A program made the position numbers and the translations under genes. From Anaerovibrio lipolyticus (GTDB lineage Bacteria > Bacillota > Negativicutes > Selenomonadales > Selenomonadaceae): DNA of 53,460 nucleotides. The notes under the pieces are model-generated. The model was not told where the DNA came from, did no database searches, and saw only the letters and a list, made by a program, of their open reading frames with translations. Of this stretch, positions 25,964-34,176 are shown one piece after another (position 1 is the first letter of the stretch; each line of letters starts with the position of its first letter). The stretch is from assembly GCF_021531495.1 (NCBI RefSeq), contig NZ_JADYTY010000015.1:1-53460 (forward strand), read 5' to 3'.

Positions 25964-28006
25964 ATGCGAATGTCCAGAATTCGGCAACGCCGTTTGTTAC
26001 TGCAGCAGCGCAGGCAAGCCAGTCACAATCGTCAAAAAGCTGCAGCTGCTGTTTTGGGAAGCTTGGCGGTAAGTGTTCCCCAGCAGTCTAATGCTGCGCT
26101 GAATGTATTACAGGATATTAATAATGATTTTGATTATATGCAGGATAGCTTGGAAAGCATTAATGCTTATGATGCAGCTAAGGATTGGGTGGTAGATGCT
26201 GTCAACAATGTAGCTTTGGCTCAGCAGTATTTGGATGAAGCTATCCAGACCTGTCGGGATGCAGAGGAGAATCTTTTGCAGGCTCAGGACAACCAGCAGC
26301 AGGCAGAGGAAGTTTTGGCAGAAACAGAAAAGGAACTAACGGAGGCAAGGGCGAATCGTATAGAGTTGACACAGCAGGCTATTGCCAGCCAGCAAGCTGT
26401 GGCAGACTATCTACCTACATGGTATGAGGCTCAGGCCCAGCTGCAGCAATGTGTGGATGTGCAGGAAGCAGCTGCTTTAGACCAGCCCTATAGTGCAGGG
26501 GCTGGTGGTGGCTGGACAGCTAGTGATGAACAGCGGGCTCAATGGATTCAGGAGGCCTGGGCGGAGGTAGGCTATGAAAGTAATCGCCTGCCAGAGATTG
26601 AGGCTAGATTCAGCGGTGAGGGAGGTGGCTACGATGCTGCTGAGGCTCAGGCTGAACAGGATGCCTATTGGGAGAGAATGGCTGAGCTGGACAGAGAGGT
26701 AGAGGAAGCTAGAGAATATTTCGATTCTGTTAGTGAGTATCTGGATGAGTTGAAGGCACAGCAGCTGGAGGCTGAGGAGGCAGAGGCTGATGCTAGACAG
26801 AATGTTATAGAGCTGCAGATAGAGTTGGCTCAAAATAAGCAGGATTTACTGGATTGCATTCAAGATGTCAAGATTTGCACTAAGGAGAAAGATGAAGCTA
26901 TCACCAATAGACAACAGGCTGTAGTAGATTTGGATGAGGCTCATAAGGATGAGGACTTGGCTCGCTTTGGCCTTTTGCATTTTGGTGAAGGTATGGGGGC
27001 ACAAAAGAGCCTGGAATATTATAGCTGGCAGGGACCGGAGGGATGCAGCGGTCATCAGCTCTACAGTGGTAATTCCTTTTATTGGAGCAAGAATCACTAT
27101 GATTTTTCTTTAAGCAATGCCTATGTTATGTCCAATACAGGCTTGGCTGGAGGAGAGATGTCAGGGGTGACGGATACTTCTTTGACAGCTATGTATACCA
27201 ATAAGCATCCTGTTTATGATGTGCGTTATGGCTTGGAGGTTAATCTGCCTACAGGAAGCAGCCGGACAAATAATAATGCTGTGGTGCCTGATTATCTGGC
27301 TAGGGTTTCTAGACTGGGAGAGGGCTGGAATTTTACCCCTCGCCTGGAAGTCGTTCGCCATTTGGATAAATATACCAGTATGACCTGGCGAGGCTCCTAT
27401 TCCTTCCGAGGAGCTTATGAGGAGGACTATGATGGTCTGACTGGGAATACGCATCCCGGTAATCAATGGACTAATGAGCTGGAATATTTGCATACAGATA
27501 AGAAAACTCATTATATGTTGAAATTCCAATATACGAATAATAGTGATAAATCCTCTATTAGTGGCACAGCTAATGATTATAGCTTTACCGAGGGTGATGG
27601 CCTTGGGCTGCGGGGGTATTATCGCAGCTGGTTTACACCAAAGGATTCCTGGGGAGCCTATGGCGCCTGGACCTTTGATGGTGGTACAGCCTATGATAAT
27701 GGTTTGGCTCCTGGCTCAGGTGTTCATCGGCTGTATTATGGTGCGGGGTATTTTCACCAATTTGATAGTAAAAGACAGCTGAGATTGTTTGCCAATTGGC
27801 TGCGAGCAGATGGAGAGAGCTATGATCCTTTGACTAGGCTTATCAGTGCCTCTGGGCGGAGGTTTTCTGTTTCTCTTGGCTATGATTGGCGTATGGATGA
27901 TAAAAACAGCTTGTCCCTGGATATGGAGCGGGGAATATTGCGACAGCAGGGAGATGCCAACTATCGCAGCTGGGGTGTTATGCTGAATTACAATAGGAGC
28001 TTTTAA
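25964..28006 (+). CDS. Outer-membrane beta-barrel protein with periplasmic coiled coil, candidate Pel export pore
   Basis: A 680-aa protein I do not recognise as a named family. It begins with an unusually long basic region (about 25 residues rich in Arg and Gln), a short hydrophobic core AAAAVLGSLAVSV and a likely cleavage after SNA near residue 44. Two Ala/Glu/Gln-rich coiled coils follow (about 80-165 and 225-330), separated by Gly-rich linkers (178-183, 217-223). From about 375 to the end it alternates polar and aromatic residues like an outer-membrane barrel, with LEVNLPTG near 424-431 and a C-terminal beta-signal GVMLNYNRSF ending in Phe. It has AAAGGAGGAAAA before the ATG. Its place between pelG and the hydrolase suggests it replaces PelB/PelC as the outer-membrane exit. 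No SLH domain and no clear TPRs. Confidence 0.7.
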   Translation: MRMSRIRQRRLLLQQRRQASHNRQKAAAAVLGSLAVSVPQQSNAALNVLQDINNDFDYMQDSLESINAYDAAKDWVVDAVNNVALAQQYLDEAIQTCRDAEENLLQAQDNQQQAEEVLAETEKELTEARANRIELTQQAIASQQAVADYLPTWYEAQAQLQQCVDVQEAAALDQPYSAGAGGGWTASDEQRAQWIQEAWAEVGYESNRLPEIEARFSGEGGGYDAAEAQAEQDAYWERMAELDREVEEAREYFDSVSEYLDELKAQQLEAEEAEADARQNVIELQIELAQNKQDLLDCIQDVKICTKEKDEAITNRQQAVVDLDEAHKDEDLARFGLLHFGEGMGAQKSLEYYSWQGPEGCSGHQLYSGNSFYWSKNHYDFSLSNAYVMSNTGLAGGEMSGVTDTSLTAMYTNKHPVYDVRYGLEVNLPTGSSRTNNNAVVPDYLARVSRLGEGWNFTPRLEVVRHLDKYTSMTWRGSYSFRGAYEEDYDGLTGNTHPGNQWTNELEYLHTDKKTHYMLKFQYTNNSDKSSISGTANDYSFTEGDGLGLRGYYRSWFTPKDSWGAYGAWTFDGGTAYDNGLAPGSGVHRLYYGAGYFHQFDSKRQLRLFANWLRADGESYDPLTRLISASGRRFSVSLGYDWRMDDKNSLSLDMERGILRQQGDANYRSWGVMLNYNRSF

Positions 28007-29017
28007 ATGAACATAAAAATTTTGCTGGCTGCTGCCGGAATTGTTGCTTCTCTGGCAGGGCTGTATACTTATCACAATATTGCTGCCGCCAATAACAGTA
28101 ATAAGGAGGAGATTGCTTACCGTCAGGAAATGGGCAATCTTATTTGTGATATTAAGGAATATGGACAAGAACATGGCAAGGGAGATTTTTTCATTATAGC
28201 CAATGGTGGAGCTGGCCTGATGGAAAGCAATGAAATGTTTCCTGAGGATGATTGCGACAAGATGAAAGCCCATTTGGATGGGGTAATGGTTGAGTCTGTA
28301 AATTATGGCTGGGATATGGCTATGGATAATCCTACCCCTGTAGAGGATCAGGAAATTTTCCATGATTTATTGGCAGAGGCCAAAAAATCTGGGGTAGTAC
28401 CTTTGGTTTTGGATTACTGTCGAGAAAAGCCAGAAACTCAGAAATCCTATCGTGAGGATAGGGATTATGGCTATTTGGGTTGGGTATCTGCCCGCAGGGA
28501 TTTGGATAGATTGCCTAAGGAAGCACCTAATAATAACAATGATAGGGCCTGCACAGAGCTGTCTCAGGCCAAAAACTATTTGGTACTGTTAAATCCAGAA
28601 GCATTTTCCTCTAAGGAGTCTTATATTGCTAGTTTGGCAGCCAGCAATTATGATTTGCTCATTATAGATGCTTATTATGGGGACTCCATGTTGACACCTC
28701 AGGATGTGGCTAGGCTGCAATACAAGCCAGGTGGCAGCAGACGTCTGGTAGCTTCCTATATGAGTGTAGGGGAGGCAGAGGATTATCGTCCTTATTGGCA
28801 GCCTAAGTGGAAAACAAATCCTCCTGACTGGATGTGGATTGCCAATGGTGATTGGGAAGGCAATTATAGAGTTAGATATTGGAGTAAGGATTGGCAGAAG
28901 ATGCTGATGGGAAGTCCTCAGTCCTATTTGGACCAGATATTGGCAGCTGGCTTTGATGGAGCATTTCTGGATGTAATTGATGTCTTTTATGCGTTTGAGG
29001 ATATTGCTAATCAGTAA
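28007..29017 (+). CDS. GH114/PelA-hydrolase-like glycosidase, exported
   Basis: A 336-aa protein with an uncleaved or cleavable N-terminal hydrophobic segment (about 4-22), then a TIM-barrel domain of the GH114 / TM1410 family (endo-alpha-1,4-polygalactosaminidase type). Motifs: GVMVESVNYGWD near 92-103, LLIIDAYYGD near 217-226, YMSVGEAEDYRPYW (251-264), the DWEGNYRVRYW segment (282-292) and GFDGAFLDVIDVFYAF (315-330), whose acidic residues are the likely active site. In Pseudomonas PelA this hydrolase is fused to the deacetylase; here they are separate genes at opposite ends of the operon. Likely role: trimming or releasing the polymer. Its start directly abuts the barrel-protein stop. Last gene of the operon. 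Confidence 0.9.
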   Translation: MNIKILLAAAGIVASLAGLYTYHNIAAANNSNKEEIAYRQEMGNLICDIKEYGQEHGKGDFFIIANGGAGLMESNEMFPEDDCDKMKAHLDGVMVESVNYGWDMAMDNPTPVEDQEIFHDLLAEAKKSGVVPLVLDYCREKPETQKSYREDRDYGYLGWVSARRDLDRLPKEAPNNNNDRACTELSQAKNYLVLLNPEAFSSKESYIASLAASNYDLLIIDAYYGDSMLTPQDVARLQYKPGGSRRLVASYMSVGEAEDYRPYWQPKWKTNPPDWMWIANGDWEGNYRVRYWSKDWQKMLMGSPQSYLDQILAAGFDGAFLDVIDVFYAFEDIANQ

Positions 29018-29052
29018 AAATCTTGTTAGAATGTAGATAAAGTAAAATGAGA

Positions 29053-29090
29053 CTTATTCAGTGGGAGCTTTAGACTCCCACTGAATTTAG
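29053..29090 (+). terminator. Terminator of the Pel-like operon
   Basis: An 11-bp perfect stem TTCAGTGGGAG / CTCCCACTGAA with a 7-nt loop, followed by TTTAG. The T run is short, so termination may be partial. Confidence 0.65.
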
Positions 29091-29110
29091 TCGAATAAAT
29101 CCAGAGCTTT

Positions 29111-29156
29111 ACGGGTGCTTAACTCCCTCCTAAGAGGAGGGAGCCTTAGCACCCGT
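29111..29156. repeat. Two-tier palindrome upstream of the HPt gene
   Basis: Outer stem ACGGGTGCT / AGCACCCGT and inner stem CTCCCTCCT / AGGAGGGAG, both perfect, with a 3-nt apical loop and small internal loops. There is no T run, and the 3' arm ends 33 bases before the HPt start codon. It may be a REP-like palindrome or a processing/stability element. Confidence 0.6.
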
Positions 29157-29188
29157 TAGCATGGGGTAAATTTCTGGAGGTGCGGGTA

Positions 29189-29536
29189 ATGTCAGCTCTT
29201 ATAGATAAACTTACCGATTATGGCTGTAAGGTGAATGAGTCCATGGGCAGGTTTTTGAATAATGAGGATTTTTACGGAAAATGCTTTACAAAATATATAC
29301 ATGATGAATCCTTTGGGGAATTGGGTGAAGCTATCAAGGCTGGTGATGTGAAGGCGGCTTTTGGGGCAGCTCATGACTTAAAGGGTATTAGTGCCAATAT
29401 GGGGATTACCCCGGTATATGATTTAGTCATAAGCATTGTGGAGGAGTTTAGAGCAGGTAGAATGCCAGAACATGCCTTGACCACCTGGGAAGAAATTATG
29501 GCTGTTAGAGAAAAATTACAAAAAATTATTGAATAA
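29189..29536 (+). CDS. Stand-alone HPt phosphotransfer protein
   Basis: A 115-aa all-helical protein. The phosphorylatable histidine lies in AAHDLKGISANMG, the HPt consensus HxLKGxSxxxG. HPt proteins relay phosphate between receiver domains of hybrid histidine kinases and response regulators. No kinase or regulator gene is adjacent, so its partners are elsewhere. The ATG at 29189 is chosen since CTGGAGG sits 8 bases before it; an upstream in-frame GTG at 29180 falls inside that ribosome site. Located just after the Pel-like operon, with two hairpins between, so a regulatory link is possible but unproven. Confidence 0.85.
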   Translation: MSALIDKLTDYGCKVNESMGRFLNNEDFYGKCFTKYIHDESFGELGEAIKAGDVKAAFGAAHDLKGISANMGITPVYDLVISIVEEFRAGRMPEHALTTWEEIMAVREKLQKIIE

Positions 29537-29626
29537 ATGCTTGCATTTTTGAGATGATAGTGTTATAATTACCAATGTTGTGCAGGAAAGAGCTAAAGAC
29601 GAATTTTGAAAAAAGCAAAAAAATGC

Positions 29627-29655
29627 TTGACAGAGTTTGAAAGATGTGGCATAAT
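29627..29655 (+). promoter_or_regulatory. Promoter of the tRNA cluster
   Basis: TTGACA (29627-29632), 17-bp spacer, CATAAT (29650-29655), about 15 bp before the first tRNA. Confidence 0.75.
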
Positions 29656-29669
29656 ATTTCTTGCGTTGT

Positions 29670-29746
29670 CGGGGCGTAGCTCAGTTTGGTAGAGCACCTG
29701 GCTTGGGACCAGGGGGTCGTAGGTTCGAATCCTGTCGCTCCGACCA
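29670..29746 (+). tRNA. tRNA-Pro (UGG)
   Basis: 77 nt including encoded CCA. Acceptor CGGGGCG / CGCTCCG, anticodon loop CTTGGGA giving anticodon TGG, and TTCGAAT T-loop. Identical in sequence to the copy at 29928-30004. Confidence 0.97.
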
Positions 29747-29752
29747 CTTTTC

Positions 29753-29829
<77 letters not shown>

Positions 29830-29927
29830 TTTTTTGACAACAACGATTTCATATATAGCTTGCTTGTGTTTCGCATCAGTACGACGATGAAATAATGAAG
29901 TATGATGGCGCGAGACGAAGTTAAAAT

Positions 29928-30004
29928 CGGGGCGTAGCTCAGTTTGGTAGAGCACCTGGCTTGGGACCAGGGGGTCGTAGGTTCGAATCCTGTCGCTCCG
30001 ACCA
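29928..30004 (+). tRNA. tRNA-Pro (UGG), second copy
   Basis: Exact duplicate of 29670-29746, 98 bp after tRNA-Arg. A terminator follows within 12 bp. Confidence 0.97.
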
Positions 30005-30015
30005 TTTGTAATCAG

Positions 30016-30044
30016 AACTTCTCAGAAATGAGAAGTTTTTTTTT
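30016..30044 (+). terminator. Terminator of the tRNA cluster
   Basis: Perfect 8-bp stem AACTTCTC / GAGAAGTT with a 6-nt loop, whose 3' arm runs into a T run. Confidence 0.9.
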
Positions 30045-30134
30045 GCCAAAATTTCACGGGAAATAAATTTGTCATACATATAATGAGAAAGAATAAGAAT
30101 TTTTTTCTACAGATTAGTACAAATTTTGAATTTG

Positions 30135-30143
30135 TGGTATAAT
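30135..30143 (+). promoter_or_regulatory. Candidate extended -10 promoter in the gap before the propionate operon
   Basis: TGG-TATAAT without a good -35. It would give a leader of about 335 nt before the CoA-transferase start, or a separate small transcript. The gap 30045-30481 is AT-rich and otherwise holds only short hairpins such as TTACTAT / ATAGTAA (30168-30186). Confidence 0.35.
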
Positions 30144-30312
30144 ATTTGTGTAAGTTGGTTCAATCAATTACTATGAGTTATAGTAAGCTTTGTACTGCAT
30201 AAATTTGCAATATAAAATAAGATAAAGTACATCAGTACAATACATTATTTCAGTGGGTAAATACATTTTTACAAATGTTCAAAAACCATAAAACTATCAG
30301 CAAAACCACTAC

Positions 30313-30341
30313 TTGACTGAATTTGTGTATAGTGGTATCCT
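30313..30341 (+). promoter_or_regulatory. Candidate promoter of the propionate operon
   Basis: TTGACT (30313-30318), 17-bp spacer, TATCCT (30336-30341). The -35 is good and the -10 weak. The leader to the ATG at 30485 would be about 135 nt. Confidence 0.5.
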
Positions 30342-30484
30342 TTTAAATAAGGTTAATATGTACTGTGAATTTTATGATAACTTGTCCTTGATAAGACGAT
30401 AACTTTTAGTTATAAACTGAGCAACCTTAGTCATCGGCATAAAATTCATAGCAGATTTTAGGTATATACAGGGGGAGATTTTTG

Positions 30485-31990
30485 ATGATTGATATTCTCA
30501 ATCGTGTACGCAACAAAGAATTACAGGCAAAGATCGTAACTGCAGAAGAGGCAGCTGCTTTCATTAAGCCAGGCATGAATGTTGGTACCAGCGGCTTCAC
30601 CCCATCCGGCTATCCAAAGGCAGTTCCAATGGCCTTGGCAGCCCGTATGGAGAAGGAACATTTCCAGATTAATCTCTGGACAGGTGCATCCACCGGCGAC
30701 GAAGAGGATGGTGCACTGGCAAGAGCCAATGGTATTAAGTTCCGTATGCCATACCAGACCAACAAGGATATGAGAAACGCCATTAACAGCGGCAAGATTG
30801 ATTATTGCGATCTGCATCTGTCCGAGTCTGCTCAGTTGGCTCGTTACGGCTTCCTTGGTGGCAAAATTGATGTAGCCATTGTAGAGGCTTGTGCTATTAC
30901 TGAGGAGGGTAATATTATTCCTACCACCTCTATGGGTAACAGTGCATCCTATGTGGAGACTGCAGATGTAGTTATTGTAGAGGTTAACACCACTCAGCCT
31001 ATGGAGCTGGAGGGCATGCACGATGTTTATGTACCTCTTGATCCTCCAAATCGTCTGCCAATTCCAATCGTAAAGCCAAATGACAGAATCGGCACACCTT
31101 ATATTCCATGCACACCTGATAAGATTAAGTTTATCGTACCTTGCGATATTCCAGATCATACTCGTGCATTGGGTGAGATTGATGAGAATTCCCGCAAGAT
31201 GTCTCAGAATTTCATTGAGCTTCTCCACAAGGAGGTTGCTGCTGGCCGTATGCCAAAGAATCTGCTGCCATTGCAGTCTGGTGTAGGTGCAGTAGCCAAT
31301 GCAGTTATCAGCGGTTTTGTTGATTCTGATTTGAAGGATTTGACAGTATTTACCGAGGTTATTCAGGATGGTATGTTTGATCTGATTGATGCAGGCAAGC
31401 TGTCCTTTGCTTCCGGTACTGCTTTAAGCCCATCTCCAGAGGGATTGGAGCGTTTCTACAAGAATATCAAGGAATACAGAAAGCATATCGTACTGCGTCC
31501 GCAGGAGGTTGCTAATAGCCCTGAGATTGCACGTCGTATTGGTATTATCGCTATGAATACCGCTATTGAGTGCGATATCTACGGCAATGTTAATTCCACT
31601 CACATCATGGGCTCCAAGATGATGAATGGTATTGGCGGCTCCGGCGACTTCGCCCGTAATGCTTACCTGACTGTATTCTTTACAGTTTCCACTGCCAAAG
31701 GTGGCGCAATTTCTTCTATCGTGCCTATGTGCTCTCATATTGACCACACTGAGCATGATGTTGATATTATTGTTACCGAGCAGGGTTTGGCAGACCTGCG
31801 TGGTTTGTCTCCTCGTCAGAGAGCAAAGGTTATCATTGAGAACTGTGCACATCCTGACTACAAGCCAATGCTGATGGATTATTATGAGAGAGCTTTGAAA
31901 GAGACCAAACAGGCCCACACTCCTCATATTCTCACTGAAGCACTTTCCTGGCATGAAAGATTCCAGGAAACCGGTACCATGAAAAAATAA
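30485..31990 (+). CDS. Succinate/propionyl-CoA CoA-transferase (acetyl-CoA hydrolase family)
   Basis: A 501-aa class I CoA transferase of the YgfH/ScpC type. It moves CoA from propionyl-CoA to succinate, feeding succinyl-CoA back to the mutase encoded next. Family marks: GTSGFTPSGYPKAVP near the N-terminus, and the catalytic glutamate in VFTEVIQDGMFDLID (about 295), with the GGSGDFARNA segment near 390 that binds CoA. The ATG at 30485 is preferred because CAGGGGGAGA lies about 8 bases upstream; a TTG directly before it in frame is less likely. First gene of a seven-gene operon. Exact substrate pair inferred from context. Confidence 0.92.
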   Translation: MIDILNRVRNKELQAKIVTAEEAAAFIKPGMNVGTSGFTPSGYPKAVPMALAARMEKEHFQINLWTGASTGDEEDGALARANGIKFRMPYQTNKDMRNAINSGKIDYCDLHLSESAQLARYGFLGGKIDVAIVEACAITEEGNIIPTTSMGNSASYVETADVVIVEVNTTQPMELEGMHDVYVPLDPPNRLPIPIVKPNDRIGTPYIPCTPDKIKFIVPCDIPDHTRALGEIDENSRKMSQNFIELLHKEVAAGRMPKNLLPLQSGVGAVANAVISGFVDSDLKDLTVFTEVIQDGMFDLIDAGKLSFASGTALSPSPEGLERFYKNIKEYRKHIVLRPQEVANSPEIARRIGIIAMNTAIECDIYGNVNSTHIMGSKMMNGIGGSGDFARNAYLTVFFTVSTAKGGAISSIVPMCSHIDHTEHDVDIIVTEQGLADLRGLSPRQRAKVIIENCAHPDYKPMLMDYYERALKETKQAHTPHILTEALSWHERFQETGTMKK

Positions 31991-32008
31991 TAGGGGGTTT
32001 TTAAAATT

Positions 32009-33655
32009 ATGAGCAATGAAAAAATTCAGGCTGGTTTAGAGAAATATAATGCCAGCGTAGAGAAGGCAATTTCCCGCTTCCCAGAGCGTCCACACCTGCC
32101 AGAGCAGCGTTTGTACACTCCATTGGATATTAAGGATACTGACTATGCCGATGAAATTGGCTTCCCTGGTATGTATCCATATACTCGTGGTGTACAGCCT
32201 ACTATGTATCGCGGTCGTTTCTGGACTATGCGTATGTATGCAGGTTTCTCCACTGCTGCAGAGTCCAACAAGCGTTATCGCTATTTGATTGAGTCCGGTG
32301 CTACTGGTTTGTCTTGTGCTTTCGACCTGCCTACTCAGATTGGTTATGATTCCGATGATGCTATTTCTGAGGGCGAGGTAGGCAAGGTTGGTGTTGCTAT
32401 TGACTCCCTTGCTGATATGGAAGTTCTCTTCGACAAGATTGACCTGGGCAAGGTTTCCACTTCCATGACTATCAACGCACCTGCATCCGTTCTGTTGGCT
32501 ATGTACATCGCTGTTGCAGAGAAGCAGGGTGTACCAGCTGACCAGCTGAAGGGTACTATTCAGAACGATATTTTGAAGGAGTATGCTGCTCGTGGTACTT
32601 ATATCTTCCCTCCACGTCCATCCATGCGTCTGATTACCAATATCTTTGAGTATTGCTCCAAGAACGTTCCAAAGTGGAATACTATTTCTATTTCCGGTTA
32701 TCATATCCGTGAGGCAGGCTCTACTGCTTCTCAGGAAATTGCATTTACCATTGCTGATGGTATTGCATATTGCGAGGCTGCTATTAAGGCTGGTCTGCAC
32801 ATTGATGATTTCGCAGGCCGTCTCTCCTTCTTCTGGAATGCACATAACAACGTTCTGGAAGAAGTTGCTAAGTTCCGCGCTTCCCGCCGCGTATGGGCTA
32901 AGGTTATGAAGGAGCGTTTCCACGCTGAGAAGCCAAAGTCCATGATGCTGCGTGTTCATACTCAGACTGCAGGCTCCATGTTGACTGCACAGCAGCCTAA
33001 CAACAACATCGTTCGTGTTGCTCTGCAGACTGCAGCTGCTGTTATGGGTGGTACTCAGTCCCTCCACACCAACTCCCGTGATGAGGCTTTGGCTCTGCCA
33101 ACTGAGGAATCCGTAATGATCGCTCTCCGCACCCAGCAGATTGTTGCTTATGAGTCTGGTCTGGCTGATGTAATTGATCCATTGGCTGGTTCCTACTATG
33201 TAGAGGCTCTCACCAACAAGATTGAGAAGGAAGCATGGGAATACATTAACAAGATTGATGAAATCGGCGGTGCTGTTGCTGCTATTGAGAAGGGCTACAT
33301 CCAGAAGGAAATTCAGGATTCTGCTTACAAGTGGCAGATGGATGTTGAGTCTGGTGCAAAGACCATCGTTGGTGTTAACAAGTTCCAGGTTGAGGAAGAA
33401 CCTCCAAAGGGCCTGCTGAAGGTAGATGCCTCTGTTGGTGTTGCTCAGTGTGAGCGTCTCCATGCCATGAAGGCTAAGCGTGACAATGATGCTGTAAAGG
33501 CTGCTTTGGCTGACCTGAAGGCTGCTTGCCAGGATGAGAATGAGAACCTTATGCCACACATTTTGAAGGCTGTACACACATATGCAACTCTCGGTGAGAT
33601 TTGCGGTGTAATGCGTGAAGTATTTGGTGAGTATGAGGCTCATGTAAATCTGTAA
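32009..33655 (+). CDS. mutA: Methylmalonyl-CoA mutase, large (catalytic) subunit
   Basis: A 548-aa TIM-barrel subunit that interconverts succinyl-CoA and (R)-methylmalonyl-CoA using adenosylcobalamin. Hallmarks: [20 protein letters not shown] near 52-72 (cut here to the conserved core), [12 protein letters not shown] near 103, [20 protein letters not shown] near 184-203 and [17 protein letters not shown] near 228-244. It lacks the C-terminal cobalamin-binding domain, which is encoded as a separate protein at 33679-34071. This split form is known from archaea and many anaerobes. 18-bp gap after the CoA-transferase. Confidence 0.97.
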   Translation: MSNEKIQAGLEKYNASVEKAISRFPERPHLPEQRLYTPLDIKDTDYADEIGFPGMYPYTRGVQPTMYRGRFWTMRMYAGFSTAAESNKRYRYLIESGATGLSCAFDLPTQIGYDSDDAISEGEVGKVGVAIDSLADMEVLFDKIDLGKVSTSMTINAPASVLLAMYIAVAEKQGVPADQLKGTIQNDILKEYAARGTYIFPPRPSMRLITNIFEYCSKNVPKWNTISISGYHIREAGSTASQEIAFTIADGIAYCEAAIKAGLHIDDFAGRLSFFWNAHNNVLEEVAKFRASRRVWAKVMKERFHAEKPKSMMLRVHTQTAGSMLTAQQPNNNIVRVALQTAAAVMGGTQSLHTNSRDEALALPTEESVMIALRTQQIVAYESGLADVIDPLAGSYYVEALTNKIEKEAWEYINKIDEIGGAVAAIEKGYIQKEIQDSAYKWQMDVESGAKTIVGVNKFQVEEEPPKGLLKVDASVGVAQCERLHAMKAKRDNDAVKAALADLKAACQDENENLMPHILKAVHTYATLGEICGVMREVFGEYEAHVNL

Positions 33656-33678
33656 TTAGTAGTTGGAGGTACATAGAA

Positions 33679-34071
33679 ATGGAAAAGCGTATTAGAGTTT
33701 TAGTTGCAAAGCCAGGCCTGGATGGCCATGATCGTGGCGCTAAGGTTGTTGCCCGTGCACTCCGTGATGCAGGTTTTGAGGTTATTTATACTGGTCTTCG
33801 TCAGACTCCTGAGCAGATTGCTGAGGCAGCTCTGCAGGAGGACGTAAATGTTGTAGCAATGTCTATTCTTTCCGGTGCTCATCCACATCTGTTCCCTAAG
33901 GTTGTAAATCTGGTTCGGGAGAAGGGCATGGATGATGTTCTGATTATCGGCGGCGGTGTTATTCCTGAGACTGATATTCCAGCTCTGAAGGAAGCAGGCG
34001 TAGCAGAGGTATTTACTCCTGGTACTCCTACCAGCGCTATTGTAGACTTTATCAAGGCTAACGTAAAATAA
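33679..34071 (+). CDS. Methylmalonyl-CoA mutase, cobalamin-binding subunit
   Basis: A 130-aa B12-binding domain protein. The cobalt-ligating histidine is in [18 protein letters not shown] (DxHxxG near residues 14-19). [14 protein letters not shown] near 62-75 and [15 protein letters not shown] near 93-107 correspond to the SxL and GG cobalamin motifs. It partners with the large subunit at 32009-33655 to form the complete mutase. Strong ribosome site TTGGAGG. Confidence 0.96.
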   Translation: MEKRIRVLVAKPGLDGHDRGAKVVARALRDAGFEVIYTGLRQTPEQIAEAALQEDVNVVAMSILSGAHPHLFPKVVNLVREKGMDDVLIIGGGVIPETDIPALKEAGVAEVFTPGTPTSAIVDFIKANVK

Positions 34072-34091
34072 GCTTTAGTAAATAATTTTGA

Positions 34092-34155
34092 CAGAGGCGG
34101 TCATTATCCGGAGGAGTCTTTAGAGGCTGCTCTGGATATCTGGCCCCTGTGTCAT
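34092..34155. repeat. Imperfect inverted repeat between mutase and meaB
   Basis: GACAGAGGCGGTCATTATCC and GGATATCTGGCCCCTGTGTC form an imperfect stem with several mismatches. No T run follows. It may be a remnant palindrome or a weak processing site in the operon message. Confidence 0.35.
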
Positions 34156-34176
34156 TGTACTTATTGGTGGTGCAGA

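Noticed and set aside
32036-33643. Long antisense open frame opposite the mutase large subunit
   Set aside because: Shadow of a well-defined enzyme gene; no start signal or family match.
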